Assembly: GCF_015350905.1 (NCBI RefSeq)
Contig: NZ_JADKRZ010000001.1
Location: 1 to 64,000, forward strand
DNA from: Curtobacterium sp. VKM Ac-2865
GTDB taxonomy: Bacteria; Actinomycetota; Actinomycetes; Actinomycetales; Microbacteriaceae
Length of the DNA stretch: 64,000 bases
Direction of reading: 5' to 3'
In this document: in pieces, positions 17,543 through 25,663 of the stretch
How the letters are laid out: every line of letters begins with the position of its first letter
How positions within the stretch are numbered: the first letter of the stretch is position 1
Notes under the pieces: model-generated
The model's database searches: none
What the model was told of the DNA's origin: nothing
Seen by the model: the letters and a program-made list of their open reading frames with translations, nothing else
Translations under genes and position numbers: made by a program

Positions 17543-18447
17543 GGTGCGACCACCTCGCGGGCGGCCTCGGTGTGGAGGTCGAACGCGGCGTCGATCACGT
17601 CGAGCAGGTCGGAGCTGACAGCGGTGGAGAACTTCCGCGCGAACACGTGCTGCGGCGCCACGCCCGGCTCCGTCCGACGCTCGAGCAGGCGCCCGGCGTC
17701 GGCGGTGCCCAGCCACGGCGGGCTCTTCTGCGCGGTGCCGTCCCACCCGATCCACCACAGGGCGTGCGGGACGTGCTCGTCGGCGAAGTCCGGCACCAGG
17801 GCGGGGGAGCGCAGCACCGACGGCACGAAGGTCTCGTCGGCGATCCACACGCGCTTCCAGAACCGGACCAGGTCGGGACGGCTGTCGACGACCTCGACGA
17901 CGGCCTCGGCATGGTGCCGGGCGAGGACCTTGAGCTGCGAACCACCGGCGAACACCACGTCACGCGGGACCCGGCGGGGGACCGGGACGCGGAGCATGTG
18001 CTTCCGCCAGGCCCAGTGCGGGAAACGGATCCGCGCGGCCCCGCCGTCCCGACCCCACGCGGGGTGCGGCAGCGGACGGGCGTCGATGAACGACTCCTCG
18101 GGGTGCGCCTCGAGCAGGTCCTGGATCTCCGCCGCGTTCGCCAGCGGGTAGTCGCTCCCGGTCAGGACCGCCACGTGCGAGGCGTCCGTCTCGGCGAGCG
18201 CCGCACGGTACCCCTCGACCTCGGCGGCGACGTTCTCCCACTTCGCCCACCCGGTGCGGATCCGGGGCAGCACCCGGACGCGCTCGGGCAGGCCGTCGGT
18301 CATCGCCCGGAAGACGGACTCCGAGGTGCGCGCGTCGCAGTGCAGGAACACCGGGAACGGATCGAGCGCCTCGACGAGTCGGCGCACGTGCCGAGGGTCC
18401 TCATGAGCGAGGACGATGCACGCGAGAGCGGCTGGGGAGATGGCCAT
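17539..18447 (-). CDS. GT14-like beta-1,6-N-acetylglucosaminyltransferase (core-2/I-branching family)
   Basis: The 302-residue protein has the landmarks of the Branch family: ACIVLAHEDPRHVRRLV near the N terminus, FLHCDART, and VLTGSDYPL in the donor-binding region, followed by 'ADETF' and 'WWIGWDG'. Bacterial relatives are found in exopolysaccharide clusters and add branching sugars. It is the first gene of a three-gene operon with 4-bp overlaps. TAGCGT followed by 7 nt and ATG marks a probable leaderless transcript. Confidence 0.82.
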   Translation of the reverse strand: MAISPAALACIVLAHEDPRHVRRLVEALDPFPVFLHCDARTSESVFRAMTDGLPERVRVLPRIRTGWAKWENVAAEVEGYRAALAETDASHVAVLTGSDYPLANAAEIQDLLEAHPEESFIDARPLPHPAWGRDGGAARIRFPHWAWRKHMLRVPVPRRVPRDVVFAGGSQLKVLARHHAEAVVEVVDSRPDLVRFWKRVWIADETFVPSVLRSPALVPDFADEHVPHALWWIGWDGTAQKSPPWLGTADAGRLLERRTEPGVAPQHVFARKFSTAVSSDLLDVIDAAFDLHTEAAREVVAP

Positions 18448-18454
18448 GGACGCG

Positions 18455-18460
18455 ACGCTA
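18455..18460 (-). promoter_or_regulatory. Putative -10 (TAGCGT) of the GT14-flippase-GT4 operon
   Basis: On the minus strand TAGCGT is followed by 7 nt and the ATG. The same TAGCGT-N7-ATG junction precedes the GT2 gene at 20722-22053, which suggests shared promoter type and leaderless translation. Confidence 0.55.
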
Positions 18461-18550
18461 ACGGCGGCGTTCCCGGGCCGACAAGGCGATCAGGGGCCCT
18501 CTGCGGGGAAGCGGCGGTTTCCCGCACCCACCCGCCGAACCGGGGTGTGA

Positions 18551-18760
18551 TCAGCGTTTCTTGCGGAACCGGGGACAGTCGCAGAGCGCGCAGTCGCTGC
18601 CGGGCCGGTAGTGCTCGTGCGCCGCCTGCTGGTGACCGCAGACGCAGGTCGCGGAGTCCTCGGCCGCCGGCACCGCCACGAGGGTCGGACCGGACGTGGG
18701 CGCAGCGGCGCCGTCGGCCGTACGGGGGACACCGAGCTCGGTCGTGGGGCCCAGCGGCAT
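18551..18760 (-). CDS. Small zinc-ribbon-like protein (unknown function)
   Basis: The 69-residue protein has a disordered Ala/Thr/Pro-rich N-terminal half and a Cys/His cluster at the C terminus: CVCGH, then H.HY, then CALCDCPRF and a basic KKR end. Spacing suggests one zinc site, possibly binding nucleic acid or protein. The start is well supported by AGGAGGAC 3 nt upstream of the ATG and by TAGAAT about 45 nt upstream. I do not know a function. It stands alone between opposed glycosyltransferase genes. Confidence 0.72.
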   Translation of the reverse strand: MPLGPTTELGVPRTADGAAAPTSGPTLVAVPAAEDSATCVCGHQQAAHEHYRPGSDCALCDCPRFRKKR

Positions 18761-18919
18761 GCGTCCTCCTCGTGCCCGACGTGCTGCCGTCAGGTCGTAC
18801 GCTGATTCTAGGGGGAACACGCCGCCCCCGTAGCGGCAAACCGCAAGAGCCGCGACCGTCGCCGCAACCACCCGCCGGCACCGTTGACCACGTCACCTGG
18901 CCACCGGAGCATCGACGAC

Positions 18920-20233
18920 ATGACCGACCCCCAGGCGACCACGACCCGCGTGCTCACGCTCACGCCCGCCATGCCCTCGCCCGACGCCCCGGCATGGGCC
19001 GGTGCGGCCTGGGTCGGCGCCGTCGACCGGCAGGAGGCGCTCGCCGCCTCCGCCGTCGAGCTCGCCGGTGCCGCCGGCTTCCGCCGCGCCCGCCTGCTCG
19101 TCCGCGACGGCCGCGAGGTCGCCGGCTTCGTCGACGTCGCCGTCGACGCGAGCGGCGACGTGGACCTGACCGAGCTGCGACCGGCCCTCGACGCACTCCG
19201 CACCACGAGCCTCCCGTCCGGCCCCGCCGGCACGCCGGTCGGCCGCGTCTCCGTCGTCATCGGCACCCGCGACCGTCCGGAGGACGTCCGCACCTGCGTG
19301 CAGTCCGTCCTGGCGTCGGCGTACGACGACTTCGAGGTCTTCGTCGTCGACAACGCGCCGTCCACGACCGCGACCCGCGACGTGGTCGCGTCGTTCGCGG
19401 ACCCGCGCCTCCACTACGTCCTGGAGGCCCGACCCGGCGTCTCCCGCGCACGGAACGCCGGTCTCGCCCGCGCCTCCGGCAGCGTGGTCGCCTTCGTCGA
19501 CGACGACGTCGTCGTCGACCGGTCCTGGCTCGCCGGCGTCGCCGACGCCTTCGCCCGCGACGCGGACGTCGTCTGCGTGACCGGGCTCGTGCCGAGTGGC
19601 GAACTGCGCACGCCCACCCAGCGGTACTTCGACGAGCGGGTGACGTGGGCGCGGAACCTCGAGCGTCGGGTGTTCCGCACCGCGACGCCGCCCGCCGACC
19701 TGCCGCTCTTCCCGTTCTCCGTCGGGGCGTTCGGCACCGGCGCGAACATGTCGCTCCGACGCGCACCCGCCATCGCCCTCGGCGGGTTCGACGTCGCGCT
19801 CGGCCCGGGGACCCCGTCCCGCGCGGGCGAGGACCCCGACCTGTTCACCCGCGTGCTGCTGTCGGGTGGGGCGCTCGCCGTGGAGCCCTCCGCCTTCGTG
19901 TGGCACCGGCACCGTGCGGACCGGGCGGCGCTGCGGTCGCAGGCGCTCGGGTACGGCACCGGGCTCGGCGCCTGGGTCACGAAGCTGATGCTGCGCCCGG
20001 CCACCGCGTTCGCCGTGTTCCGGCGGGCGACCGGTGCGCTGAAGCAGCTCGGGGCGCTCGGCCAGGGCGCCGGGACCGACCAGGTGTCCGCTGCCGTGGA
20101 CGCCGTCGGTGGGTGGCCCGTCGACGAGGAGTTCCGCGCGGCCACCGCCGGGCTCAAGCGCGTCGAGCTCGTCGCGGCGCTCGGCGGGCCGTGGCGCTAC
20201 CTGCTCGGCCGGCTGCGGTCGCGGCGGGGCTGA
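18920..20233 (+). CDS. Family 2 glycosyltransferase with N-terminal accessory domain
   Basis: The 437-residue protein has an N-terminal ~100-residue domain (AWVGAVDRQ...FRRARLLVRDG) also found in the fusion protein at 7874, then a GT2 domain with SVVIGTRDRPEDV, GVSRARNAGLA and the intact DxD FVDDDV. 'AGEDPDLFTR' provides the catalytic acidic pair. The end has no strong membrane helix. The ATG at 18920 is preferred over TTG at 18884, although neither has a clear ribosome site. It is flanked by non-coding repeats, so it is probably monocistronic. Donor and acceptor are unknown. Confidence 0.82.
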   Translation: MTDPQATTTRVLTLTPAMPSPDAPAWAGAAWVGAVDRQEALAASAVELAGAAGFRRARLLVRDGREVAGFVDVAVDASGDVDLTELRPALDALRTTSLPSGPAGTPVGRVSVVIGTRDRPEDVRTCVQSVLASAYDDFEVFVVDNAPSTTATRDVVASFADPRLHYVLEARPGVSRARNAGLARASGSVVAFVDDDVVVDRSWLAGVADAFARDADVVCVTGLVPSGELRTPTQRYFDERVTWARNLERRVFRTATPPADLPLFPFSVGAFGTGANMSLRRAPAIALGGFDVALGPGTPSRAGEDPDLFTRVLLSGGALAVEPSAFVWHRHRADRAALRSQALGYGTGLGAWVTKLMLRPATAFAVFRRATGALKQLGALGQGAGTDQVSAAVDAVGGWPVDEEFRAATAGLKRVELVAALGGPWRYLLGRLRSRRG

Positions 20234-20321
20234 CGCGCGGGGCGGTCCGGCTGCCTGCTGCCCGCTGGGGCGCGTCTGGCAGCTGCCCGCTGACGATCTG
20301 CCTCGCTGATCCGACTCGGAA

Positions 20322-20357
20322 CGACATCGTGGTCGTCGTACGACAGCCGCGTTGTCG
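20322..20357. repeat. Dispersed palindromic element, copy 1
   Basis: 36 nt with arm CGACATCG, centre GTCGTACGAC and arm TTGTCG. The left flank CCGACTCGGAA is the complement of the right flank of the 50768 copy, suggesting a longer ancestral palindrome. Confidence 0.72.
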
Positions 20358-20393
20358 CGCGCCCGCCGACCCGAGCGAGCCGCTGACGCCGGA

Positions 20394-20429
20394 CGACATC
20401 GTCGTCGTCGTACGACAGCGATCGTGTCG
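20394..20429. repeat. Dispersed palindromic element, copy 2
   Basis: 36 nt, same architecture as the copy at 20322 (CGACATCG, GTCGTACGAC centre, GTGTCG end), 72 bases away. Confidence 0.72.
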
Positions 20430-20435
20430 TCTGAT

Positions 20436-20506
20436 GCGGACGCATGTGCTGCGTACGCATGGGTCGACACCGCACGCGTCGTTCGACCGGTGCCGTGTCG
20501 TTCTGT
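20436..20506 (+). repeat. 71-bp tandem direct repeat, unit 1
   Basis: Begins GCGGACGCATGTG and contains GGGTCGACACCGCACGCG. The next unit follows without a gap and differs at about 9-10 positions, most of them near the right end. Confidence 0.85.
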
Positions 20507-20577
20507 GCGGACGCATGTGGTGCGTGCGCATGGGTCGACACCGCACGCGTCGTTCGACTCGTGCCGTGTCGGAGCAT
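20507..20577 (+). repeat. 71-bp tandem direct repeat, unit 2
   Basis: Second unit of the tandem pair. A degraded third partial unit (GCAGACGGATCGACGCCG) follows at about 20578. Confidence 0.83.
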
Positions 20578-20597
20578 GCAGACGGATCGACGCCGAA

Positions 20598-20640
20598 CGA
20601 CACCGTCGACGTCCGACGTCCGACGACAGCGATGGTGTCG
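20598..20640. repeat. Dispersed palindromic element, expanded copy
   Basis: CGACACCGTCGACGTC at the left, GATGGTGTCG at the right, with about 7 extra bases in the centre compared with the 36-nt copies. Confidence 0.6.
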
Positions 20641-20721
20641 CGCCCCCGCACGCACGACGACGCCGGGGCCACGAGGACCCCGGCGTCGGACGGACGACGC
20701 AGCAGCAGTGCCGCCAGCGCC

Positions 20722-22053
20722 CTACGCGCGGAAGCGACCGGCCTCCACGTCACGCCAGCGGCGGCGGCTGCGGTACCAGGCGGCGGGACCGGCCGGGAAG
20801 CCGCGGAGCTCGTGGTACGCCAGGGACCGCGGGATGCGTGTGGTCGAGGCCTCGTTCGTCGTCTCGGCTGCCGCGTCACGACGACCCGCGAGCCGGGACG
20901 CCATCTGCTTCGCCTTGACCTTCGCGGCGAGCGGCATCAGGCGCGCGAGGACCGTCAGGTGCCGCTTGTCCTTGGCGGCGAGCGCACACATCAGCGCGGT
21001 GAACCCGACGCCGTTGCCGTGCAGCTGCTTGTGCAGGTCCTCGACGGTCTGGCGGTGCCGGTGGTGCACGACGGCCTTCGGCTCGAAGCCGATGCGGCCT
21101 CCGCGCCAGAGCGTCTCGATGAACATCGCCAGGTCCTCGCCCCCGCGGGCGGGGGAGCCGGCACCGAGTGTGGTGTCGAACCCGCCGACGGTGTCGATGA
21201 GGGAGCGGCGGTACGCCATGTTCGCACCGGCGCCGTACGCACCGATGCCGTACACGGCGAAGGTCTTGCGGACGGTCCCGTCGGGACGCACGGCGGAGAC
21301 GCGGGCGTGCCGCATCGCGCCCTTGACGTCGTCCGGGACGATCGTCACCGGGGCGAAGGTGCGCTCGGCGCTGAACCCGCCGTAGTAGGCCTCGTACCAG
21401 ATCTGCGCCGGGGTGGTCAGCTCGACGGGCAGGATCACGCCGGTGACCGCGTCGAGGCCGGGCTCGCGGACGAACCGGGTGCCGATCGCGCGGAGCCACT
21501 GCGGGTCGACGCGGACGTCGTCGTCGGTGAACGCGATGACGTTACCGGTCGCGGCGGCCACACCGGCGTTGCGCCCGGCGGAGAGCCCGGGGCGTCGCTC
21601 GGTGACCAGACGGACGTTGCGGCCCTCGAGCATGGCGGGCAGCGCGTCGATGTCGGGGAGCTTCACGCGGTTGTCGACGAGGATGACCTCGTGGTCCGGG
21701 TAGTCGAGGTGCTCGAGCACGTCGAGCAGCTTCCCGAGGTCCTCGACGCGGTCGACGACGGTGGAGACCACGACGGAGATCGTCGGGAGCTCCTCGTCGG
21801 TCACGGGGGCGTGGTCGTCGAAGGCGCCCTCCTCGACCATGGAGGAGACCAGCGGCGCGAGCGCACGGGAGGCGTCGGCCGGGTCGGCGGTGAGCAGGAG
21901 GTCGAGGGTGGTGACCGGGTACCCGTCGCGGTAGCCGATGACCAGCGCGGAGGCACCGGTCTCGTCCGCGACGAGCTCGGGCAGGGGAGCGTCGAGGTTG
22001 ATGCCGATGACACGGCGCGGGCCGGGCACGTTGACGGCGGGGAGGGAGACCAT
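20722..22053 (-). CDS. Family 2 glycosyltransferase
   Basis: The 443-residue protein has an N-terminal ~110-residue domain (RVIGINLDAPLPELV...VIGYRDGYPV) distantly like those of the 7874 and 18920 proteins, then a GT2 domain with ISVVVSTVVDRVEDL, GLSAGRNAGVA and an intact DxD (FTDDDV). 'GGEDLAMFIE' carries the acidic pair. I chose ATG 22053 because TAGCGT lies 7 nt before it, giving a leaderless transcript; the in-frame start at 22089 would lie upstream of that promoter. It is divergent from the ABC importer. Confidence 0.83.
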   Translation of the reverse strand: MVSLPAVNVPGPRRVIGINLDAPLPELVADETGASALVIGYRDGYPVTTLDLLLTADPADASRALAPLVSSMVEEGAFDDHAPVTDEELPTISVVVSTVVDRVEDLGKLLDVLEHLDYPDHEVILVDNRVKLPDIDALPAMLEGRNVRLVTERRPGLSAGRNAGVAAATGNVIAFTDDDVRVDPQWLRAIGTRFVREPGLDAVTGVILPVELTTPAQIWYEAYYGGFSAERTFAPVTIVPDDVKGAMRHARVSAVRPDGTVRKTFAVYGIGAYGAGANMAYRRSLIDTVGGFDTTLGAGSPARGGEDLAMFIETLWRGGRIGFEPKAVVHHRHRQTVEDLHKQLHGNGVGFTALMCALAAKDKRHLTVLARLMPLAAKVKAKQMASRLAGRRDAAAETTNEASTTRIPRSLAYHELRGFPAGPAAWYRSRRRWRDVEAGRFRA

Positions 22054-22060
22054 GAGGGGG

Positions 22061-22066
22061 ACGCTA
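22061..22066 (-). promoter_or_regulatory. Putative -10 (TAGCGT) of the GT2 gene
   Basis: TAGCGT then 7 nt then ATG on the minus strand, identical to the junction of the GT14-like gene. Confidence 0.55.
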
Positions 22067-22145
22067 CGGTTCCCCCATCCTGTGGACAACGGACGGCGGA
22101 GTCCGTGGCGGGGTTCATGCGGGGTTCCGCAGGCCCCCTCATGGA

Positions 22146-22157
22146 GTGAGCGCTCAC
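22146..22157. promoter_or_regulatory. 12-bp palindrome GTGAGCGCTCAC, possible operator
   Basis: Perfect inverted repeat in the divergent region between the GT2 gene and the sugar-binding protein gene. It may bind a regulator, but no cognate is identified. Confidence 0.4.
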
Positions 22158-22207
22158 CGGCGAACTCCCTGCCGATCGGAAGGTCACACTCAGGTCACGG
22201 ACCGCCT

Positions 22208-22219
22208 GCAACCGGTTGC
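22208..22219. promoter_or_regulatory. LacI-type operator GCAACCGGTTGC upstream of the sugar ABC operon
   Basis: The sequence TGCAACCGGTTGCG has the central CG and AA/TT half-sites typical of LacI-family operators. It lies 117 bases before the binding-protein start. The LacI-type gene at 25972-27051 ends the same operon and is the natural candidate to bind it. Confidence 0.68.
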
Positions 22220-22335
22220 GCCCACTGTGCACCGGGCGTAGCGTCACCGCCCAGCAGGCAGCGTCGCCTGCTCCAGGCCGGTGCTGTCGTGACACGATGC
22301 GCGCTGCCTGGTGATCTCGATGAGGAGACAACGCC

Positions 22336-23616
22336 GTGAAGAACACACGCGAGAAGATGCGTCTGGCATCGGTGGCCGGGGTCGCCGTGATCGGCCTGAC
22401 CCTGGCCGGCTGCTCGAGCGGGAGCTCGGCCTCGGACGACGCGAAGACCGGCCAGGACAGCCGCGGTCCGATCACCTACGTGCAGGGCAAGGACAACTCG
22501 AACGTCGTCCGCCCGCTCATCGCCAAGTGGAACAAGGCCCACCCGGACGAGAAGGTCACCTTCAAGGAGCAGTCCGACCAGGCCGACCAGCAGCACGACG
22601 ACCTCGTGCAGCACTTCCAGGCGAAGGACGACGGCTACGACGTGGTGGACGTCGACGTCGTGTGGACGGCGGAGTTCGCGGCGAAGAGCTGGCTCACCCC
22701 GCTCACCGGCGACATGGCGCTCGACACCTCGAAGCTGCTGCCGTCGACCGTGAAGACGGCCACGTACAACGACACCCTCTACGCGGCCCCGCAGACCTCC
22801 GACGGCGCCCTGCTCTACTACCGCAAGGACCTCGTCAAGACGCCGCCCACCACCTGGGCGGACATGATGCAGGACTGCTCGATCGCGAAGGACGCCGGCA
22901 TCGGCTGCTACGCCGGCCAGTTCGCGAAGTACGAGGGCCTGACGGTGAACGCGTCGGAGGCCGTGAACGGCTCCGGCGGCTCGATCCTGAACGCGAAGGG
23001 CGCCCCGGACGTCGACACGTCGAAGGCCAAGGCCGGCCTGCAGAACCTGGTCGACGCGTTCAAGGACGGCAACATCCCGGCCGAGGCGATCACGTACCAG
23101 GAGGAGCAGGGTCGCACCGCGTTCGAGGACGGCAAGCTGCTGTTCCTGCGCAACTGGCCCTACGTCTACAACCTCGCCAAGACCGACGGCTCGTCGAAGG
23201 TGAAGGACACCTTCGGCATCGCCCCGATCCCGGGCGCGGACGGCGTCGGTGCGTCGACGCTCGGTGGCCACAACGCGGCGATCAGCGTGTACTCGAAGCA
23301 CAAGGCGACGGCGCACGACTTCCTCGAGTTCCTGATCTCGAACGACACGCAGAAGTTCTTCGCGACGCAGGGATCGCTCGCCCCGGTCATCGGTGACCTC
23401 TACACGGACTCCGAGCTGACGGCGAAGCTGCCGTACCTGCCCACGCTCCTCGAGTCGATCAAGAGCGCCGAGCCCCGCCCGGTCACGCCCTTCTACCCGG
23501 CGGTGACGAAGGCGATCCAGGACAACTCGTACGCCGCCCTCAAGGGCTCGAAGAGCGTCGACGAGGCCATGAAGGACATGGACGCTGCCCTGAAGTCGGC
23601 GACCAGCAGCAACTAG
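22336..23616 (+). CDS. Carbohydrate ABC transporter substrate-binding lipoprotein
   Basis: The 426-residue protein has a signal peptide with lipobox LTLAGC, so it is anchored outside the membrane through the Cys. The mature body is a family-1 extracellular solute-binding protein; 'DVVDVDVVWTAEFAAKSWL' and 'ALLYYRKDLV' resemble trehalose/maltose-type (LpqY/ThuE-like) binders. GTG at 22336 is supported by GAGGAGA 8 nt upstream. A palindrome between it and the permease genes (23647) probably lowers permease transcription relative to this protein. The transported sugar is likely an alpha-glucoside such as trehalose, but this is only inferred. Confidence 0.87.
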   Translation: MKNTREKMRLASVAGVAVIGLTLAGCSSGSSASDDAKTGQDSRGPITYVQGKDNSNVVRPLIAKWNKAHPDEKVTFKEQSDQADQQHDDLVQHFQAKDDGYDVVDVDVVWTAEFAAKSWLTPLTGDMALDTSKLLPSTVKTATYNDTLYAAPQTSDGALLYYRKDLVKTPPTTWADMMQDCSIAKDAGIGCYAGQFAKYEGLTVNASEAVNGSGGSILNAKGAPDVDTSKAKAGLQNLVDAFKDGNIPAEAITYQEEQGRTAFEDGKLLFLRNWPYVYNLAKTDGSSKVKDTFGIAPIPGADGVGASTLGGHNAAISVYSKHKATAHDFLEFLISNDTQKFFATQGSLAPVIGDLYTDSELTAKLPYLPTLLESIKSAEPRPVTPFYPAVTKAIQDNSYAALKGSKSVDEAMKDMDAALKSATSSN

Positions 23617-23646
23617 CGGCCCCGGTCGCGCGGCTCGCGCCGCATC

Positions 23647-23688
23647 GGACGGGAGGCTCGTGGCGGCCTGGCCACGATCCTCCCGTCC
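23647..23688 (+). terminator. Intra-operon hairpin (dispersed palindrome copy)
   Basis: Arms GGACGGGAGGCTCGTGGC and GCCACGATCCTCCCGTCC pair with a single C/T mismatch around a 6-nt loop. It lies between the binding-protein stop and the first permease start, where it could act as a partial terminator or protect the upstream mRNA. Confidence 0.7.
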
Positions 23689-23727
23689 GCCCCACCATGC
23701 GTTCCGACACCGGCAAGGAGGCCGTCC

Positions 23728-24750
23728 GTGTCAGCAGCAACCGAGATCCCCGCAGCCATCCCGAACCCCCAGGGGCTGGAGCCGCGCAAGCGGCGGAAGG
23801 GCGGGCTGAACGCCGAGCACGGCCGGTGGGCCGTGTACCTCATCGGGCCGACGATCGTGCTCCTCGCCATCGTCATCGGCTACCCCGTCGTCAGCGCGGT
23901 CATCCAGTCGTTCCAGCTCGACGCCGGGCTCGACAAGGCGACCGGGCTGTTCGTCGCCGGAGGCTTCGCGGGCGTCACCAACTACGTGCACTGGCTCGGA
24001 CAGCGGTGCGGCGAGGTCACCTGCCCGCCCGGCAGCCTCGGCTCGCAGTTCTGGGTGGCGTTCGGCAACACGTTCTTCTTCACCCTCGTCACGGTCGTGC
24101 TCGAGACGGTGATCGGGCTGTGGATGGCCATCATCATGAACCGCAACTTCCGGGGCCGTGCGCTCGTCCGGGCCGCGATCCTCGTGCCGTGGGCCATCCC
24201 GACCGCCGTCACCGCGAAGCTCTGGTACTTCATCTTCGACGCGAACGGCGTGCTCAACCACGTCATCGGGCACCAGGTCCTCTGGTTCTCCGACGAGTGG
24301 GCGTCCCGGTTCGCGATCGTCATCGCGGACACCTGGAAGACGACGCCGTTCATGGCGCTGCTCATCCTGGCCGGGCTGCAGCTGATCCCGGACGAGGTGT
24401 ACGAGGCGAGCAAGATGGACGGCGCCTCGACGATGCAGCGTTTCCTGCTCATCACGCTGCCGCTCGTCCGGCCCGCGCTCATGGTGGCCGTGCTGTTCCG
24501 CGTGCTCGACGCGCTCCGCATCTACGACCTCATCGCCATCATGACCGGCGGCGGCGGTGGTTCCGGCAACGCCACGGTCTCCCTCTCGGTGCTCGTCGTC
24601 GACCAGATCCGGCAGGGCTTCAACGCCGCGTCGGCCCTGTCCACGATCACCTTCGTCATCGTCTTCCTCGTCGCGTTCGTGTTCGTCCGGTTCCTCGGGG
24701 CGAACGTCGTGCAGACCCAGGCAGCCCAGCAGAAGGGTGAACTCAAGTGA
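23728..24750 (+). CDS. Sugar ABC transporter permease, MalF type
   Basis: The 340-residue inner-membrane protein has a cytoplasmic N-terminal tail (RKRRKGG) and about six helices. The EAA loop that contacts the ATPase reads EASKMDGASTMQRF, the MalF-type EAAxxDGA motif. GTG at 23728 follows AAGGAGG by 7 nt. It overlaps the next permease by 4 bp. It forms the import channel with the MalG-type partner for the sugar bound by the lipoprotein at 22336. Confidence 0.9.
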   Translation: MSAATEIPAAIPNPQGLEPRKRRKGGLNAEHGRWAVYLIGPTIVLLAIVIGYPVVSAVIQSFQLDAGLDKATGLFVAGGFAGVTNYVHWLGQRCGEVTCPPGSLGSQFWVAFGNTFFFTLVTVVLETVIGLWMAIIMNRNFRGRALVRAAILVPWAIPTAVTAKLWYFIFDANGVLNHVIGHQVLWFSDEWASRFAIVIADTWKTTPFMALLILAGLQLIPDEVYEASKMDGASTMQRFLLITLPLVRPALMVAVLFRVLDALRIYDLIAIMTGGGGGSGNATVSLSVLVVDQIRQGFNAASALSTITFVIVFLVAFVFVRFLGANVVQTQAAQQKGELK

Positions 24751-25658
24751 CCCTCGCAGCAGACCGTCCCCGGGCGTCGGCCCGGTCCCGCGACCACGCC
24801 GTCGACACCAGTGACGTCCGCGTCAAGCGGCACACGGGCCCCCGGGTCCGCACCGCGATCCAGGCGCTCGTCATCGCCGTGTGGTGCCTCCTGCCGTTCT
24901 ACTGGATGATCGTCACGAGCTTCCGGGACGTCGGCTACACGTTCGACCCGACGCCGTGGTTCACGCACGTGACGCTGGACAACTACGCGACGGCGTTCTC
25001 GACCGCCCTCGGCAACCACCTGGGCCGCGCGCTGCTCAACAGCGTGTTCATCGGTGCGGTCGTGACGGTCATCGCGCTGCTCGTCGGCACGACCGCCGCC
25101 TACGCGCTGGCCCGGCTCGAGTTCCGCGGCAAGTCCCTCATCGCCGGCGCGATCCTGGCCGCGTCGATGTTCCCCGGCGTCGCGCTGATCTCCCCGCTGT
25201 TCCAGCTCTTCACGGACATCGGGTGGATGGGCTCGTACCAGGCACTCATCCTGCCGAGCATCTCGTTCGTGCTGCCGCTGACGGTCTACACGCTGGCGTC
25301 GTTCTTCCGCGAGATGCCGTGGGACCTCGAGGAGGCCGCCCGCATCGACGGGTGCACCCGCGTGCAGGCGTTCCGCCGGATCATCCTGCCGCTGGCCGCC
25401 CCCGCGGTGTTCACGACGGCGATCCTGGCGTTCATCTCGTCCTGGAACGAGTACCTCATCTCGTCCCAGCTCTCGAGCGACGCCACGCAGCCGGTCACCG
25501 TCGCGATCGCGTCGTTCGCGGGGTCGCAGCCGCACCAGGAGCCGTACACCGCGGTGATGGCCGCCGGGACGATCGTCACGATCCCGCTCGTGATCCTGGT
25601 GCTCGTGTTCCAGCGACGCATCGTGGCGGGCCTCACCGCCGGCGGCGTGAAGGGCTGA
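24747..25658 (+). CDS. Sugar ABC transporter permease, MalG type
   Basis: The 303-residue protein has six predicted helices and the EAA loop EEAARIDGCTRVQAF. The GTG start overlaps the MalF-type stop (GTGA), which fits equal synthesis of the heterodimer. No ATP-binding gene is nearby, so a shared ATPase (MsiK-like, known in actinobacteria) encoded elsewhere is expected. Confidence 0.9.
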   Translation: MTLAADRPRASARSRDHAVDTSDVRVKRHTGPRVRTAIQALVIAVWCLLPFYWMIVTSFRDVGYTFDPTPWFTHVTLDNYATAFSTALGNHLGRALLNSVFIGAVVTVIALLVGTTAAYALARLEFRGKSLIAGAILAASMFPGVALISPLFQLFTDIGWMGSYQALILPSISFVLPLTVYTLASFFREMPWDLEEAARIDGCTRVQAFRRIILPLAAPAVFTTAILAFISSWNEYLISSQLSSDATQPVTVAIASFAGSQPHQEPYTAVMAAGTIVTIPLVILVLVFQRRIVAGLTAGGVKG

Positions 25659-25663
25659 CGACC

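Larger units (their letters stand above)
20234..20721. other. Repeat-rich non-coding interval between convergent GT2 genes
   Basis: This 488-base stretch has no supported gene. It contains two close copies and one expanded copy of the palindrome built on GTCGTACGAC (20322, 20394, 20598) and a 71-bp tandem duplication (20436-20577). Reading frames through it are products of the repeated sequence. It may serve as terminator or be a remnant of a repetitive element. Confidence 0.7.

Noticed and set aside
3000-22053. A complete secondary-metabolite NRPS cluster
   Set aside because: Only one A-PCP-TE gene is found. There are no condensation domains, phosphopantetheinyl transferase or tailoring enzymes; the neighbours are polysaccharide genes.
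17437-22149. A 1570-codon plus-strand frame across the flippase, GT14-like and GT2 regions
   Set aside because: It crosses well-supported genes on both strands, non-coding repeats and promoters, and has low-complexity composition with no domain.
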